Origin: VBAU01 sp036005185
GTDB taxonomy: Bacteria > Bacteroidota > Bacteroidia > Chitinophagales > Chitinophagaceae
DNA length: 64,000 bases
Reading direction: 5' to 3'
NCBI GenBank assembly: GCA_036005185.1
Contig: DASYQS010000064.1
Span: 1 to 64,000, forward strand
Positions 15,298 to 23,656 of this stretch are shown piece by piece. Both the position numbers and the translations under genes were made by a program. The notes under the pieces were generated by a model, which was given only the letters and a program-made list of their open reading frames with translations, searched no databases and was not told where the DNA came from. The first letter of the stretch is position 1, and each line of letters opens with the position of its first letter.

Positions 15298-16884
15298 TTA
15301 CGCAAGTACTTTGTTTATTTCTTTTTCTTTAACTGTATTTGTTTTTAAAACTTCATTTATAATATGATCGCCCACTCGCAATGCATTAGCGGCAATAGTA
15401 AGAGCCGGATTAAAGGCTCCGCAGCTTGGGAAAAAGCTAGCGTCAACAACGTATAAATTCTCGAGATCATGCGCTTTGCAATTGAGATCTAAAACTGAAG
15501 TATGAGGATCGACTCCAAAGCGAAGTGTTCCATTCTGATGACTCATTCCTGAAATATCAAGATCGTAACCGCTCCATTGTGTGTCTTTATAGTCCGGATC
15601 AATTTCGCCAAGTTTCGCAAAGATTTCTTTCAACTTTGTTTTCAATTTTTCATAAGCTGCATAATTTGTTCTTGTGTAAGAAACTTGAATGCTTCGATCA
15701 TGGCGAAGAGTGACGCGGTTATCGGGATGGGGAAGGTCTTCAGCAGTTAGCCAGAAATCAATGGTCATTTCTTTCAACTCTGCATAATTTTTTCCGGGGT
15801 ATAATTTTTCAGCTAGCCACAAAATAGTGTCAGGATCATTTCTGCCCATCAATTGTATCTCTCCAAGTGGAAATTCGCTATCATCAGCACCATGGTAAAA
15901 ATCTGCAAGTCCCAACGATTTTTGAAATACACTATCATTTTTCTTTTTTGTAAAAGCAACCAAGCAACCATTGTGATGCAGCATTAAATTTCTTCCTACT
16001 TGGTCGCTGCTGTTTGCAAGACCGTTTGGATGTTTGTTATTTGCGCTTCGCAAAAGCAATGCAGCCGAATTAACAGCGCCGCAGGCAACAAATACAAGGT
16101 CGGAGCTGAAAATTATTTTTTCACCTTTTACACTAGTGAGCACCTTAGTTATTTTTTTGCCGCTTGGATCTGCATCTAATTTTTCAACGTAGGCGTGGGT
16201 GAGAAGCGTAACATTTTTATTCATCAGTGCAGGGCGTAATGCCACTACCTGTCCATCAGCTTTTGAATCAGTAAGATCGGGAAAGCCATCAAAATTCTCA
16301 AGCACTACGGGAGCTTCTGTTTGTGCATAATCTTGCGGTAAACGCACACCCATTGGTAATGGAAAAGGTTTCAATCCTAGTTGTTGCAATTTGTTGTTGA
16401 GGTCATCAATTACCGGCTCATAAGCCAACGGCGGCAATGGATAACTGCTATTTGCCCACGGCTCGCTGGGGTCTACACCACGCTTGCCATGAACACTATA
16501 TATTTTTTCTGCTTGTTCGTAATAGTTCTCCAGAGCATCGTAGGCAAAAGGCCATGCCGGAGAAATACCACCGTAATGTTTTACTTCCTTGAAATCACTT
16601 TCACGAAAACGGAATAATGCAGCACCATACATTTTTGAATTGCCACCTACATTGTAGTGGATAAAGGGCTTGAATGGTTTATCGTCTTGATCATACCATT
16701 CCTCATTAGGGCGATAACGACCTTTGGTGACTACTTCATGCGGGTCCCAATTCTCTTTCTCTTTTGGAATAAAACCACCCCTTTCAAGAATAAGAATTTT
16801 TTTTCCTGTTGGAGCCAGTTTGTAGGCCATCGTGCTGCCACCACTGCCCGTACCAATAATAATGATATCGTAATGATTGGTCAT
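15298..16884 (-). CDS. GMC-family FAD-dependent oxidoreductase
   Basis: A protein of about 528 residues. The N-terminal Rossmann motif IIGTGSGGSTMAYKL binds FAD, then LERGG follows, and NVGGNSKMYGAA is the second GMC signature. The C-terminal GMC domain holds the active-site pair: His in GMSHQNGTLRFG and Asn in GAFNPALTI. It oxidises an alcohol or sugar; the substrate is unknown. There is no signal peptide. The open frame reaches 16905, but MTNHYDIIIIGTG (ATG at 16884) is the natural start. DUF1622 follows with zero gap. The 173-base divergent region upstream holds a dyad. Confidence 0.9.
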   Translation of the reverse strand: MTNHYDIIIIGTGSGGSTMAYKLAPTGKKILILERGGFIPKEKENWDPHEVVTKGRYRPNEEWYDQDDKPFKPFIHYNVGGNSKMYGAALFRFRESDFKEVKHYGGISPAWPFAYDALENYYEQAEKIYSVHGKRGVDPSEPWANSSYPLPPLAYEPVIDDLNNKLQQLGLKPFPLPMGVRLPQDYAQTEAPVVLENFDGFPDLTDSKADGQVVALRPALMNKNVTLLTHAYVEKLDADPSGKKITKVLTSVKGEKIIFSSDLVFVACGAVNSAALLLRSANNKHPNGLANSSDQVGRNLMLHHNGCLVAFTKKKNDSVFQKSLGLADFYHGADDSEFPLGEIQLMGRNDPDTILWLAEKLYPGKNYAELKEMTIDFWLTAEDLPHPDNRVTLRHDRSIQVSYTRTNYAAYEKLKTKLKEIFAKLGEIDPDYKDTQWSGYDLDISGMSHQNGTLRFGVDPHTSVLDLNCKAHDLENLYVVDASFFPSCGAFNPALTIAANALRVGDHIINEVLKTNTVKEKEINKVLA

Positions 16885-16923
16885 GATATTAATAATTGAA
16901 TTCACAAAATGAAAACAATCTGA

Positions 16924-16955
16924 GCCACCAATCTGTCAACTGTTTGACCGGTGGC
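16924..16955. promoter_or_regulatory. Nested dyad between divergent GMC and YHS genes
   Basis: Outer arms GCCACC (16924-16929) and GGTGGC (16950-16955) enclose inner arms GTCAA (16935-16939) and TTGAC (16944-16948). The position, 40 bases from the GMC start and 103 from the YHS start, suits an operator controlling both. No regulator can be assigned. Confidence 0.35.
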
Positions 16956-17057
16956 GAATTTTCATAAAGTTTTTAAGTTTTTTTTCAGACCACTCTTAAT
17001 TGTCAAATAGAAGACATTGGGTTTCGGAGTGCAAGAAGATTTTTGTAAAAAAAATAT

Positions 17058-17498
17058 ATGAAGAATGTAATCTTATCCTTATTCGTTGCTCTGACAAGCT
17101 TAATTGCTTCAGCACAGAAATCAGAAGTTTTTATTAAATCAGGAGTGGCAATCAGCGGCTACGATCCTGTAGCATATTTTGAACAAGGCCAGGCTATAAA
17201 AGGCGAGGATCAATTTGTTTATAGTTGGCAGGGCGCCGACTGGCATTTTTCCAATCAGCAAAATCTTGATTCCTTTAAAACCAACCCCGAAAAATTCGCT
17301 CCCCAATATGGTGGTTATTGTGCTTACGGTCTGTATGAAGGGCACAAGGCGCCCACTGATCCAAATGCATGGACAATTGTAGATGGAAAACTGTATTTTA
17401 ATTACAACCTAAAAGTTCGGGAGATGTGGCGGGATAAAAAAGAAGAAAAGATAAAAATTGCAGATAAAAACTGGCCAGGACTGAAAGATAAAGAATAA
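17058..17498 (+). CDS. Secreted YHS-domain protein (copy 1)
   Basis: A 146-residue exported protein (signal 1-19, ending ASAQ). The YHS domain shows SGYDPVAYFEQG near residues 33-44 and YGGYCAYGL near 87-95, with the single cysteine expected in this family. YHS domains are thought to bind metals and often occur with copper or heavy-metal proteins; this version is common as a stand-alone exported protein in Bacteroidota. A TlpA-like gene follows after 25 bases. A paralogue with the same architecture is at 33124-33585. Confidence 0.88.
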   Translation: MKNVILSLFVALTSLIASAQKSEVFIKSGVAISGYDPVAYFEQGQAIKGEDQFVYSWQGADWHFSNQQNLDSFKTNPEKFAPQYGGYCAYGLYEGHKAPTDPNAWTIVDGKLYFNYNLKVREMWRDKKEEKIKIADKNWPGLKDKE

Positions 17499-17523
17499 CA
17501 ATCTCAACTTTTAATCGGAAGCA

Positions 17524-18213
17524 ATGAAGAAGATCATTTTTTTAGCGTTTGTTTTGGTTGTTGCCATGAACCCAATATTCAGTCAGCTTTTTTCGTTGAA
17601 CGATTCAACAATTACTTTTAAAAACCAGGAGGGAAAAATATTAAGCAAAGAAGAAGTGCAGCAATTAATAAAGGACAAGTTTTCTATAAGGCAGGAAAAT
17701 ATCAATGGAAAGAAAGTAATTACTATTATCCCATCAGGTAATGATGAGCTTGCATTACAGAAAGCAAAGCTCGAGGCCTTTAAAAATAGTTTGTTGAATA
17801 GGCCAATCACTTCATTTCATTTGGTTGATCTCAACAAGCAAACATGGGATTTAAAGGAATTAAAAGGTAAGGTGGTGGTCATTAATTTCTGGTTTACTGC
17901 TTGCGAACCTTGCATTATGGAAATGCCTTTCCTGAATGAGCTGGTAGCAAATAATAAAAATAATCCAGTCGTATTCATTGCACCTGCACCAGAAAATGAA
18001 AATCTGATAAAGAAGTTTTTGAAAAAATTTCAATTTGATTACAACATCATTCCAACTTCTGTCGATTTTATCAGCTCGCTCAATATTGAAAATTATCCTA
18101 CGCACCTCGTGATTGACAAAGAAGGAATTATTAGGCAGGTATTTATAGGTTACAGTGATGATATACAAGAAAAGCTTCAGCAGGAAATTAACAGGATTGT
18201 GAATGGTGAATAG
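17524..18213 (+). CDS. TlpA-family thioredoxin-like protein (copy 1)
   Basis: A 229-residue exported protein (signal about 1-20). Residues 21-90 form a family-specific N-terminal part, and residues 95-229 a TlpA/AhpC-type thioredoxin fold with active site Cys127-Glu-Pro-Cys130 (FTACEPCIMEMP) and a cis-Pro in NYPTHLVID. It likely reduces disulfides in the periplasm, or supports cytochrome maturation or metal-centre assembly. Following a YHS gene at 25 bases, it may serve the same metal or redox task. Its paralogue at 28694-29464 has the same domain order. Confidence 0.88.
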   Translation: MKKIIFLAFVLVVAMNPIFSQLFSLNDSTITFKNQEGKILSKEEVQQLIKDKFSIRQENINGKKVITIIPSGNDELALQKAKLEAFKNSLLNRPITSFHLVDLNKQTWDLKELKGKVVVINFWFTACEPCIMEMPFLNELVANNKNNPVVFIAPAPENENLIKKFLKKFQFDYNIIPTSVDFISSLNIENYPTHLVIDKEGIIRQVFIGYSDDIQEKLQQEINRIVNGE

Positions 18214-18270
18214 TCAATTGGCAATTAGAGCACTTGTTCACAATTCGCAACTCACCATTGACGATCAAAA

Positions 18271-18891
18271 ATGGAAATAAACCGAGTATCAGACATACAA
18301 TCACAAAAGGAAACGCTGCGAATTGAAACTTTCAGTGATGGTGTTTTTTGTATTGCCGTTACTCTATTATCCATAGAAATTGGTGTGGAAGTAAAAAATA
18401 ATGCCACCAATTCGGATTTGTTTTATTCTCTTTTAGAGAAATGGCCGATCTGCCTGGCTTATGTGATCAGTTTTGTGAATGTATTGCTGGCTTGGATCGG
18501 CCACCATAGTTTATTCAAGCAACTGCATAAGACCAATAATTTTGTAATGATCACAAATGGATTGCTATTGATGTTGGTTGCATTAGTTCCTTTCCCTACG
18601 AAAACATTAGGATTGTTTCTACAAACAGGAGCTTTGAAAACAGCCGTAGTATTTTATACAGCCTATTTTGTTTTGATCAGCGTCGCATTCAGGTTTCTTT
18701 GGCATGCTGCAACTCGCAATCGCGATTTATTAATTCATGGTGTTACTGAATCGCAAATTAAACAAACCACAAGAAATGAAAACATTGGTTTGATCTGCAA
18801 CGTAATTATTCTGGCTGTTGCCTTTGTCAATCCATGGATTGCCCTGGCATTGAGTTTTGCGATGTGGATTTATTGGATTGGGTTTGCATAA
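18271..18891 (+). CDS. TMEM175-family potassium channel-like membrane protein
   Basis: A 206-residue protein with about six membrane helices. The diagnostic motif R-x3-FSDG is present at residues 17-24 (RIETFSDG) in the first helix. Bacterial TMEM175 proteins assemble as tetramers and conduct potassium; this is a standard single-repeat form. It starts 57 bases after the TlpA gene and could be a separate unit. Confidence 0.88.
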   Translation: MEINRVSDIQSQKETLRIETFSDGVFCIAVTLLSIEIGVEVKNNATNSDLFYSLLEKWPICLAYVISFVNVLLAWIGHHSLFKQLHKTNNFVMITNGLLLMLVALVPFPTKTLGLFLQTGALKTAVVFYTAYFVLISVAFRFLWHAATRNRDLLIHGVTESQIKQTTRNENIGLICNVIILAVAFVNPWIALALSFAMWIYWIGFA

Positions 18892-18955
18892 TCTAATTAG
18901 CACAGAAATCAAAATCTCAGCTTTCAGCAATTTCCTTTCTTTTTTTAATTTTTTT

Positions 18956-18980
18956 GCAACCCTTTACCCACTTCTACGTA
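18956..18980 (+). promoter_or_regulatory. ECF-type promoter upstream of the sigma factor gene
   Basis: GCAACC at 18956-18961, after a T-rich tract, matches the AAC-type -35 box of ECF promoters. CGTA at 18977-18980 matches the -10 box with a 15-base spacer. This arrangement suggests the sigma factor activates its own operon. Confidence 0.5.
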
Positions 18981-19079
18981 TTTATATAATGAAGGCTGTG
19001 AATGAAAGAGGAAGGTTCATAAAAAAATCAGCCATAGCTTTGCCTTATTATCATAACGATCATACAACACGATTGAACG

Positions 19080-19652
19080 TTGGAAGATTTGAACCGCATC
19101 ATAAACGGTTGTATAAACAAGGAGCATAAATATCAAAGGATAGTTTATGACCGTTACCGTGGTTTTGCCTGCAAAATAGTCTTTCGGTTCATCTATCGGT
19201 ATGAGAAGGCAATGGATCTCGTTACGGATGGGTTCGTAAAAGCATTTAACCATTTCGATAGTTTTAAAAAAACGGACGATGATAATCCGGAGAAACAGCT
19301 GATGGCCTGGCTGAAAAGGATTATGATCAACTGTGCGATTGATGAATTAAGAAAAAGTCAAATGCTGCCGGAGATTGGCGGAATTCCCGACTACGTCTGG
19401 GAACTGTCTGATAAGAACCACGATGCTGATCAGTTGTTGTTGTATAGGGACCTGATTATTCTTATAAAAGAGCTTCCGGCGAATTATCGCATTGTCTTCA
19501 ACTTGTATGTGATCGACGGATATACTCACAGTGAGATCGCCGAGATGCTTCATATCTCTATAGGCACGTCAAAGTCTAACCTGTCAAGAGCCAGGGCCTT
19601 ATTACAAACCGCCGTACAAAAAATGGAAGAAGGAAAATTATGCCGAATATAG
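19080..19652 (+). CDS. ECF RNA polymerase sigma-70 factor
   Basis: A 190-residue sigma factor. Region 2 spans about residues 20-90 (AMDLVTDGFVKAFNHFDSF, then WLKRIMINCAIDELRK). Region 4 spans about 125-180 (LPANYRIVFNLYVIDGYTH, then the SEIAEML helix-turn-helix). It would direct polymerase to envelope-stress or cell-surface genes. The start is TTG at 19080, because an in-frame stop lies just upstream and the next Met is inside region 2. The gene overlaps the following membrane/barrel gene by 13 bases, so they are coupled, and an ECF-like promoter precedes it. Confidence 0.9.
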   Translation: MEDLNRIINGCINKEHKYQRIVYDRYRGFACKIVFRFIYRYEKAMDLVTDGFVKAFNHFDSFKKTDDDNPEKQLMAWLKRIMINCAIDELRKSQMLPEIGGIPDYVWELSDKNHDADQLLLYRDLIILIKELPANYRIVFNLYVIDGYTHSEIAEMLHISIGTSKSNLSRARALLQTAVQKMEEGKLCRI

Positions 19653-20815
19653 AACCAGATATGAATGAATTATTTCGCCGGGCTGCAGAAAATTATCCGC
19701 TTAAACAGAGCGATGATAACTGGGAGAATATTTTATCTACAATATCGACGGGCGCTAACGGTGAAAAACAAATATCAAAACAACGTGACTATAAGAAATA
19801 CTTTGCACTGCTGCTTTTATTATTATTTCTTTTAACCGGCTATTTCTTTTTGAATAAGAACAAAATTGCTTCTCATAAAATTTTGAACAATGATATAAGC
19901 GGTAATAAAGAAATTGTAAGAAAGAAAATTCAATATGAAAAGATTTTCTTATCACCTGTTATAATTCAAAATAAATCTCCCTTTATTAAAACAAAAAATG
20001 GAAACAGACAGCCGCAGGTGAATATTATGGATATACAGGCTGAGAAAACAGTTTTTAACGAGCGAGTCGTGGCTGACAATATTGGAGAAATCGTTCCTGA
20101 GCAACAGGCCGGTTCTTTAAGAGATTATATTGAAAATACTAATTACCTTATGAATAAGCTAAACGTAACCGGTAGTTCTCTTAAGACAGAGCGAAAACAA
20201 GAAAATAAAGAGTTTTCTTTTAAGTCTGGTTTGTATTATGCCGTGGCAATAGGTTCGGAGTTGAGTTCAGTGAAAGCAAGTGGTTACAAAAAAGGTTACA
20301 ATCTTGGAGTTTTTGCTGGTTACGGCTTCAATGACAGGTTTTCTCTTGAAATGGGATTGTTGTTTGCAAAAAAGTATTATATGTCCCAGGGAAAATATTT
20401 TAGTATGAAAGAAGTGGGTGCAACAATGCCGGCCGGCATGGATCTGATGCATTTAGAAGGTGGCAGTTATATTTTCCAGGTACCGGTGCATTTGCATTAT
20501 AATTTTCTTAATCAAAATAACCACCGTTTTTTTTCTTCCTTTGGTTTTTCTTCTTACTTATTGATGTCCGAACACAATAAATATGATGCAATGGTAAATG
20601 GTGTGGAAGAAAAAATGTACGGCTCATATAAAAAAGACAGGCGTTACGCAGCGGCCACGATAGATCTTGGATTTGGCTATGAAAAAAATCTGGGAAGAAC
20701 AAATACTATACGGTTAGAGCCATATATTCAATTTCCTCTAAAAGGCATCGGAGTTGGCGATTTACCGGTAAAGAGCGCCGGACTTCGTATAGCGTTTAGC
20801 AAAACTGCGCATTAA
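19640..20815 (+). CDS. Sigma-linked protein with inner-membrane helix and beta-barrel-like C-terminus
   Basis: A 391-residue protein. Residues 1-50 are soluble and acidic, residues 54-71 are one membrane helix (FALLLLLLFLLTGYFFL), a charged linker follows to about 185, and residues 190-391 have the alternating strands and Gly/aromatic pattern of a PF13568-type outer-membrane barrel. Translational overlap with the ECF sigma gene suggests an anti-sigma-like or sensing role, with the N-terminus holding the sigma factor. A protein that seems to place one end in each membrane is odd; the barrel could instead be a periplasmic sandwich. Confidence 0.75.
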   Translation: MPNIEPDMNELFRRAAENYPLKQSDDNWENILSTISTGANGEKQISKQRDYKKYFALLLLLLFLLTGYFFLNKNKIASHKILNNDISGNKEIVRKKIQYEKIFLSPVIIQNKSPFIKTKNGNRQPQVNIMDIQAEKTVFNERVVADNIGEIVPEQQAGSLRDYIENTNYLMNKLNVTGSSLKTERKQENKEFSFKSGLYYAVAIGSELSSVKASGYKKGYNLGVFAGYGFNDRFSLEMGLLFAKKYYMSQGKYFSMKEVGATMPAGMDLMHLEGGSYIFQVPVHLHYNFLNQNNHRFFSSFGFSSYLLMSEHNKYDAMVNGVEEKMYGSYKKDRRYAAATIDLGFGYEKNLGRTNTIRLEPYIQFPLKGIGVGDLPVKSAGLRIAFSKTAH

Positions 20816-21004
20816 AACTTACAGAGAAAAAGACTCTTGATTATTGAAGGTTCTCTGAGAAAAACCAAGCCTTTATTTAGGTGACAAGTGACAGTGTTTT
20901 ACTGAACAGCGTTGTATTGCCTGAATTGCTGAGCGCCGAAATATCATGGGAGTAAGAGATGCCATAATTAGGTTTTATTTTTTAAAAATTTAAATCAACA
21001 AACT

Positions 21005-22162
21005 ATGAGACAGAATCGTTTTTTACCAATTGCCGCCTTGTCTATCTTATTTGCCTCGTGCCAGAAAGATATCAGGGATTCGATGAACGAAGAATCTGCC
21101 GAACGTTCTTCAATATCAGAACAAGCCAGTGAGAAAGGACAAGCTGTGGGAGTGGTTTATACTTTAAGTAACCAGGTCAGCGCAAATGAAGTGCTCGCTT
21201 ACAGTCGGGATGTCTCAGGTCATCTTACTTTCATGAAAGCCTATGCCGCAGGAGGAACTGGAACTGGCGGAGGACTTGGAAGCCAGGGCGCAGTAATTTT
21301 ATCAAGTGGTGGTGGCTGGTTGATTGCGGTAAATGCCGGAAGCAATTCTGTGTCATCATTTAAAGTTTCAGGTAACGGGCTGCAATTGACATCCACCGTA
21401 TCTTCAGGAGGAACAAAGCCTATTAGTGTTACTGAATATAATAACATCGTATTTGTGTTAAATGCTGGTGGAAGTGGGAACATTTCAGGTTTTAACCTGG
21501 ATGATGATGGAAACTTGAGTGTGATAGCAAATTCAACCCGACAATTAAGCAATTCAAGTGCAGACCCTGCACAAATTTCTTTTACTGACGATGGCCATGC
21601 CGTGGTTGTAACTGAAAAAGCAAATAATAAGATCATTACTTATACGATTAATGCACAAGGAATGCCTGGCAGTATGCATAGCATTGCGTCAGCTACCCCA
21701 ACGCCATTTGGATTTGCTGTTGGGCAAAACGGATACATTTATGTTTCGGAGGCTGCCGGTGGTGCTCCGGGTGCCAGTGTGGTTTCATCTTATCATGTAA
21801 GTGCTGACGGCACAATAACCCTGGTGGATGGATCAGTAAGTGCAGGTCAAACGGCTGCGTGTTGGGTAGTCATCACGAATAATGACAAATATGTTTATGC
21901 AACAAATACAGGAAGCGGAAATATATCGTCTTTTAAAAACCAATCCGGAGATCTAATGGTGCTAAATGCGGTTGCAGCTCCAACAGGCAGTGGCTCGGCA
22001 CCAATCGATGCCGCTTTAAGTAATAATTCAAAATTTCTTTATACGCTGAATTCAGGAATTAAAACCATCTCAGCATTTGCAGTAGCGAATGATGGAAGTT
22101 TGAGCAATATTCAGACAGTAACCGGGTTACCAGATGGCGCTACCGGACTTGCGGCTAAATGA
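21005..22162 (+). CDS. Lipoprotein with a seven-bladed lactonase-like beta-propeller
   Basis: A 385-residue lipoprotein (lipobox ILFASC, Cys19) with a Ser/Glu-rich linker to about residue 45. The rest is a YVTN/6-phosphogluconolactonase-like propeller with regular repeats of the type VSSYHVSADGTI, ISSFKNQSGDLMV and ISAFAVANDGSLS. Many such surface lipoproteins have no proven catalysis; lactonase activity is possible but not shown by a motif I can name. It lies 189 bases after the barrel gene. A strong hairpin follows at 22201-22231. Confidence 0.8.
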   Translation: MRQNRFLPIAALSILFASCQKDIRDSMNEESAERSSISEQASEKGQAVGVVYTLSNQVSANEVLAYSRDVSGHLTFMKAYAAGGTGTGGGLGSQGAVILSSGGGWLIAVNAGSNSVSSFKVSGNGLQLTSTVSSGGTKPISVTEYNNIVFVLNAGGSGNISGFNLDDDGNLSVIANSTRQLSNSSADPAQISFTDDGHAVVVTEKANNKIITYTINAQGMPGSMHSIASATPTPFGFAVGQNGYIYVSEAAGGAPGASVVSSYHVSADGTITLVDGSVSAGQTAACWVVITNNDKYVYATNTGSGNISSFKNQSGDLMVLNAVAAPTGSGSAPIDAALSNNSKFLYTLNSGIKTISAFAVANDGSLSNIQTVTGLPDGATGLAAK

Positions 22163-22200
22163 TCTGTCCAGTTACAAAACGCTTTTGTTTAAATGCTAAA

Positions 22201-22231
22201 TGCCACAAAGGCTCTAAAGGCCTTTGTGGCA
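22201..22231. terminator. Bidirectional terminator hairpin
   Basis: Perfect 12-bp arms TGCCACAAAGGC and GCCTTTGTGGCA around a 7-base loop. It sits between the convergent lactonase-like and acyl-CoA-dehydrogenase-like genes, 39 bases after the first. There is no long T-run, so termination strength is uncertain. Confidence 0.7.
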
Positions 22232-22312
22232 AAACTATTCTATAAGTTTTTGCTGATGAAATAGTCGCCATGAGGAAATTTGTTCAAAACTGGTAAGCAA
22301 AGATTTGTACTT

Positions 22313-23518
22313 CTACAATTCTATAATTGGCAAATCAGGCCGCAGTCCGAAATATACTTGCCCTGCCGTTTCATAACGGCTTTCATTCATAAATCCGTGC
22401 TGCCTTAATACCTGTGCATCTGTTAAATGATGCGCCAGTTTATTCTTCAAATAAATGCCTGTGCTTCCTGCCGCCGTATACATTAATTCAATCGCCTCTA
22501 CGCAACTTTGATTTGTATGAGTAGCTGCCAGTAACAAACCAGCCTTTTCTTCAAGGGAAATAGTTTCACCCGCCAGGGTCTTTTGCCAGCATTTTGCTAT
22601 TTTATCATGCAGATATGCGCGGCTTGATTGAACTAATGCTTCTGCTTTACCGAGCTTTCTTTGCATCACACCTCTTTCTCTTATCGTCACCATTGAGCCA
22701 AGAGGTGTTTTCTTTGAAGCAAGTGTTTTTAATTCATTAATTGCGTTGCGAGCAACAGCAAGAGCTACGGGAGCAAGTAGACACGCAACGTTTGCACACG
22801 CAGCAGGAGCCCGATAAAGAGGCCCGTTGAAATGATGATTAGGGTGAAATTCCGGTATTATTAGGCAAAGACGATGGTCCGGCACAAATACATCTTTGGC
22901 TTCAATATCATTGCTATCGGTGGCACGCATCCCCAGTACTTGCCATGTATCAACGATCCGGCAATCCTTTGCGTTCATGTAAACACCGAGAATTTCCGGA
23001 TGACCTTGGTTCATCTTCAACTGTCCTCCTTCCATTACCAGTGCTAAAACCATTATCAATTGCGCTTCATGCACGTTGCTCACGAGAGGGGTTCTTCCAT
23101 TAATCAAATAACCACCCTCAGTACGGGTAGCTATCATGGGTGGGTGAACATTGCCCGCAATAAGAGCATCGGGATAATTACCAAAAATTTCTTCTATTCC
23201 TTTTTCAGGAATGCGACTTAGCATGAGGAGAGTAGTATTTGCAACCATCAACGACCAGCCGGCCGCTGTATTATGGCTGGCTACCTCCTCCACAACCTTT
23301 GCCATCGTTAATGGATCAGTTTCAAGTCCACCCAATGATTTTGGTAAGAATAATTTATAAAAACCTACTTCTCTGAGGGCATTTACAACAGGTAACGACA
23401 ACCTTCCATTATTTTCTTCTTCATCGATGGTTTGACTGATAACAGGCCCTAATTCACTGGCCGTTTGTACAAGGTCTTTTTCCTTTAGAGAAGGAGTTGA
23501 AATAGTTAAAGTTTCCAT
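22313..23518 (-). CDS. Acyl-CoA dehydrogenase-family protein (flavin monooxygenase-like subgroup)
   Basis: A 401-residue cytosolic flavoprotein with the acyl-CoA dehydrogenase fold: a helical N-terminus with LPKSLGGLETDP, a central beta domain with VLGMRATDSNDI, and a C-terminal four-helix part. The pattern TWQVLGMRATDSNDIEAKDV is the family signature. The subgroup includes HsaA-like monooxygenases that act with a separate flavin reductase, as well as true dehydrogenases, and I cannot tell which applies. It is the last gene of a minus-strand alpha-glucan set, 138 bases after the debranching gene, and may not belong to that pathway. Confidence 0.8.
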   Translation of the reverse strand: METLTISTPSLKEKDLVQTASELGPVISQTIDEEENNGRLSLPVVNALREVGFYKLFLPKSLGGLETDPLTMAKVVEEVASHNTAAGWSLMVANTTLLMLSRIPEKGIEEIFGNYPDALIAGNVHPPMIATRTEGGYLINGRTPLVSNVHEAQLIMVLALVMEGGQLKMNQGHPEILGVYMNAKDCRIVDTWQVLGMRATDSNDIEAKDVFVPDHRLCLIIPEFHPNHHFNGPLYRAPAACANVACLLAPVALAVARNAINELKTLASKKTPLGSMVTIRERGVMQRKLGKAEALVQSSRAYLHDKIAKCWQKTLAGETISLEEKAGLLLAATHTNQSCVEAIELMYTAAGSTGIYLKNKLAHHLTDAQVLRQHGFMNESRYETAGQVYFGLRPDLPIIEL

Positions 23519-23656
23519 CTTTTGAGGTTTTAAAGATTATGAACTGTATAATAAGGCGAAGCTGATATTAAGGTAAACAAAAATATAAAACCAGCTTAGG
23601 CCTTTTGTCGCCTAGCCGACATTTAAAGTGAGTTTTGAGGAGAGCGATGATGTTTC

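Noticed and set aside
23597..23614. TAGGC/GCCTA hairpin between the debranching and acyl-CoA dehydrogenase-like genes
   Set aside because: The stem is only five base pairs and has no T-run in the direction of transcription, so I do not call a terminator.
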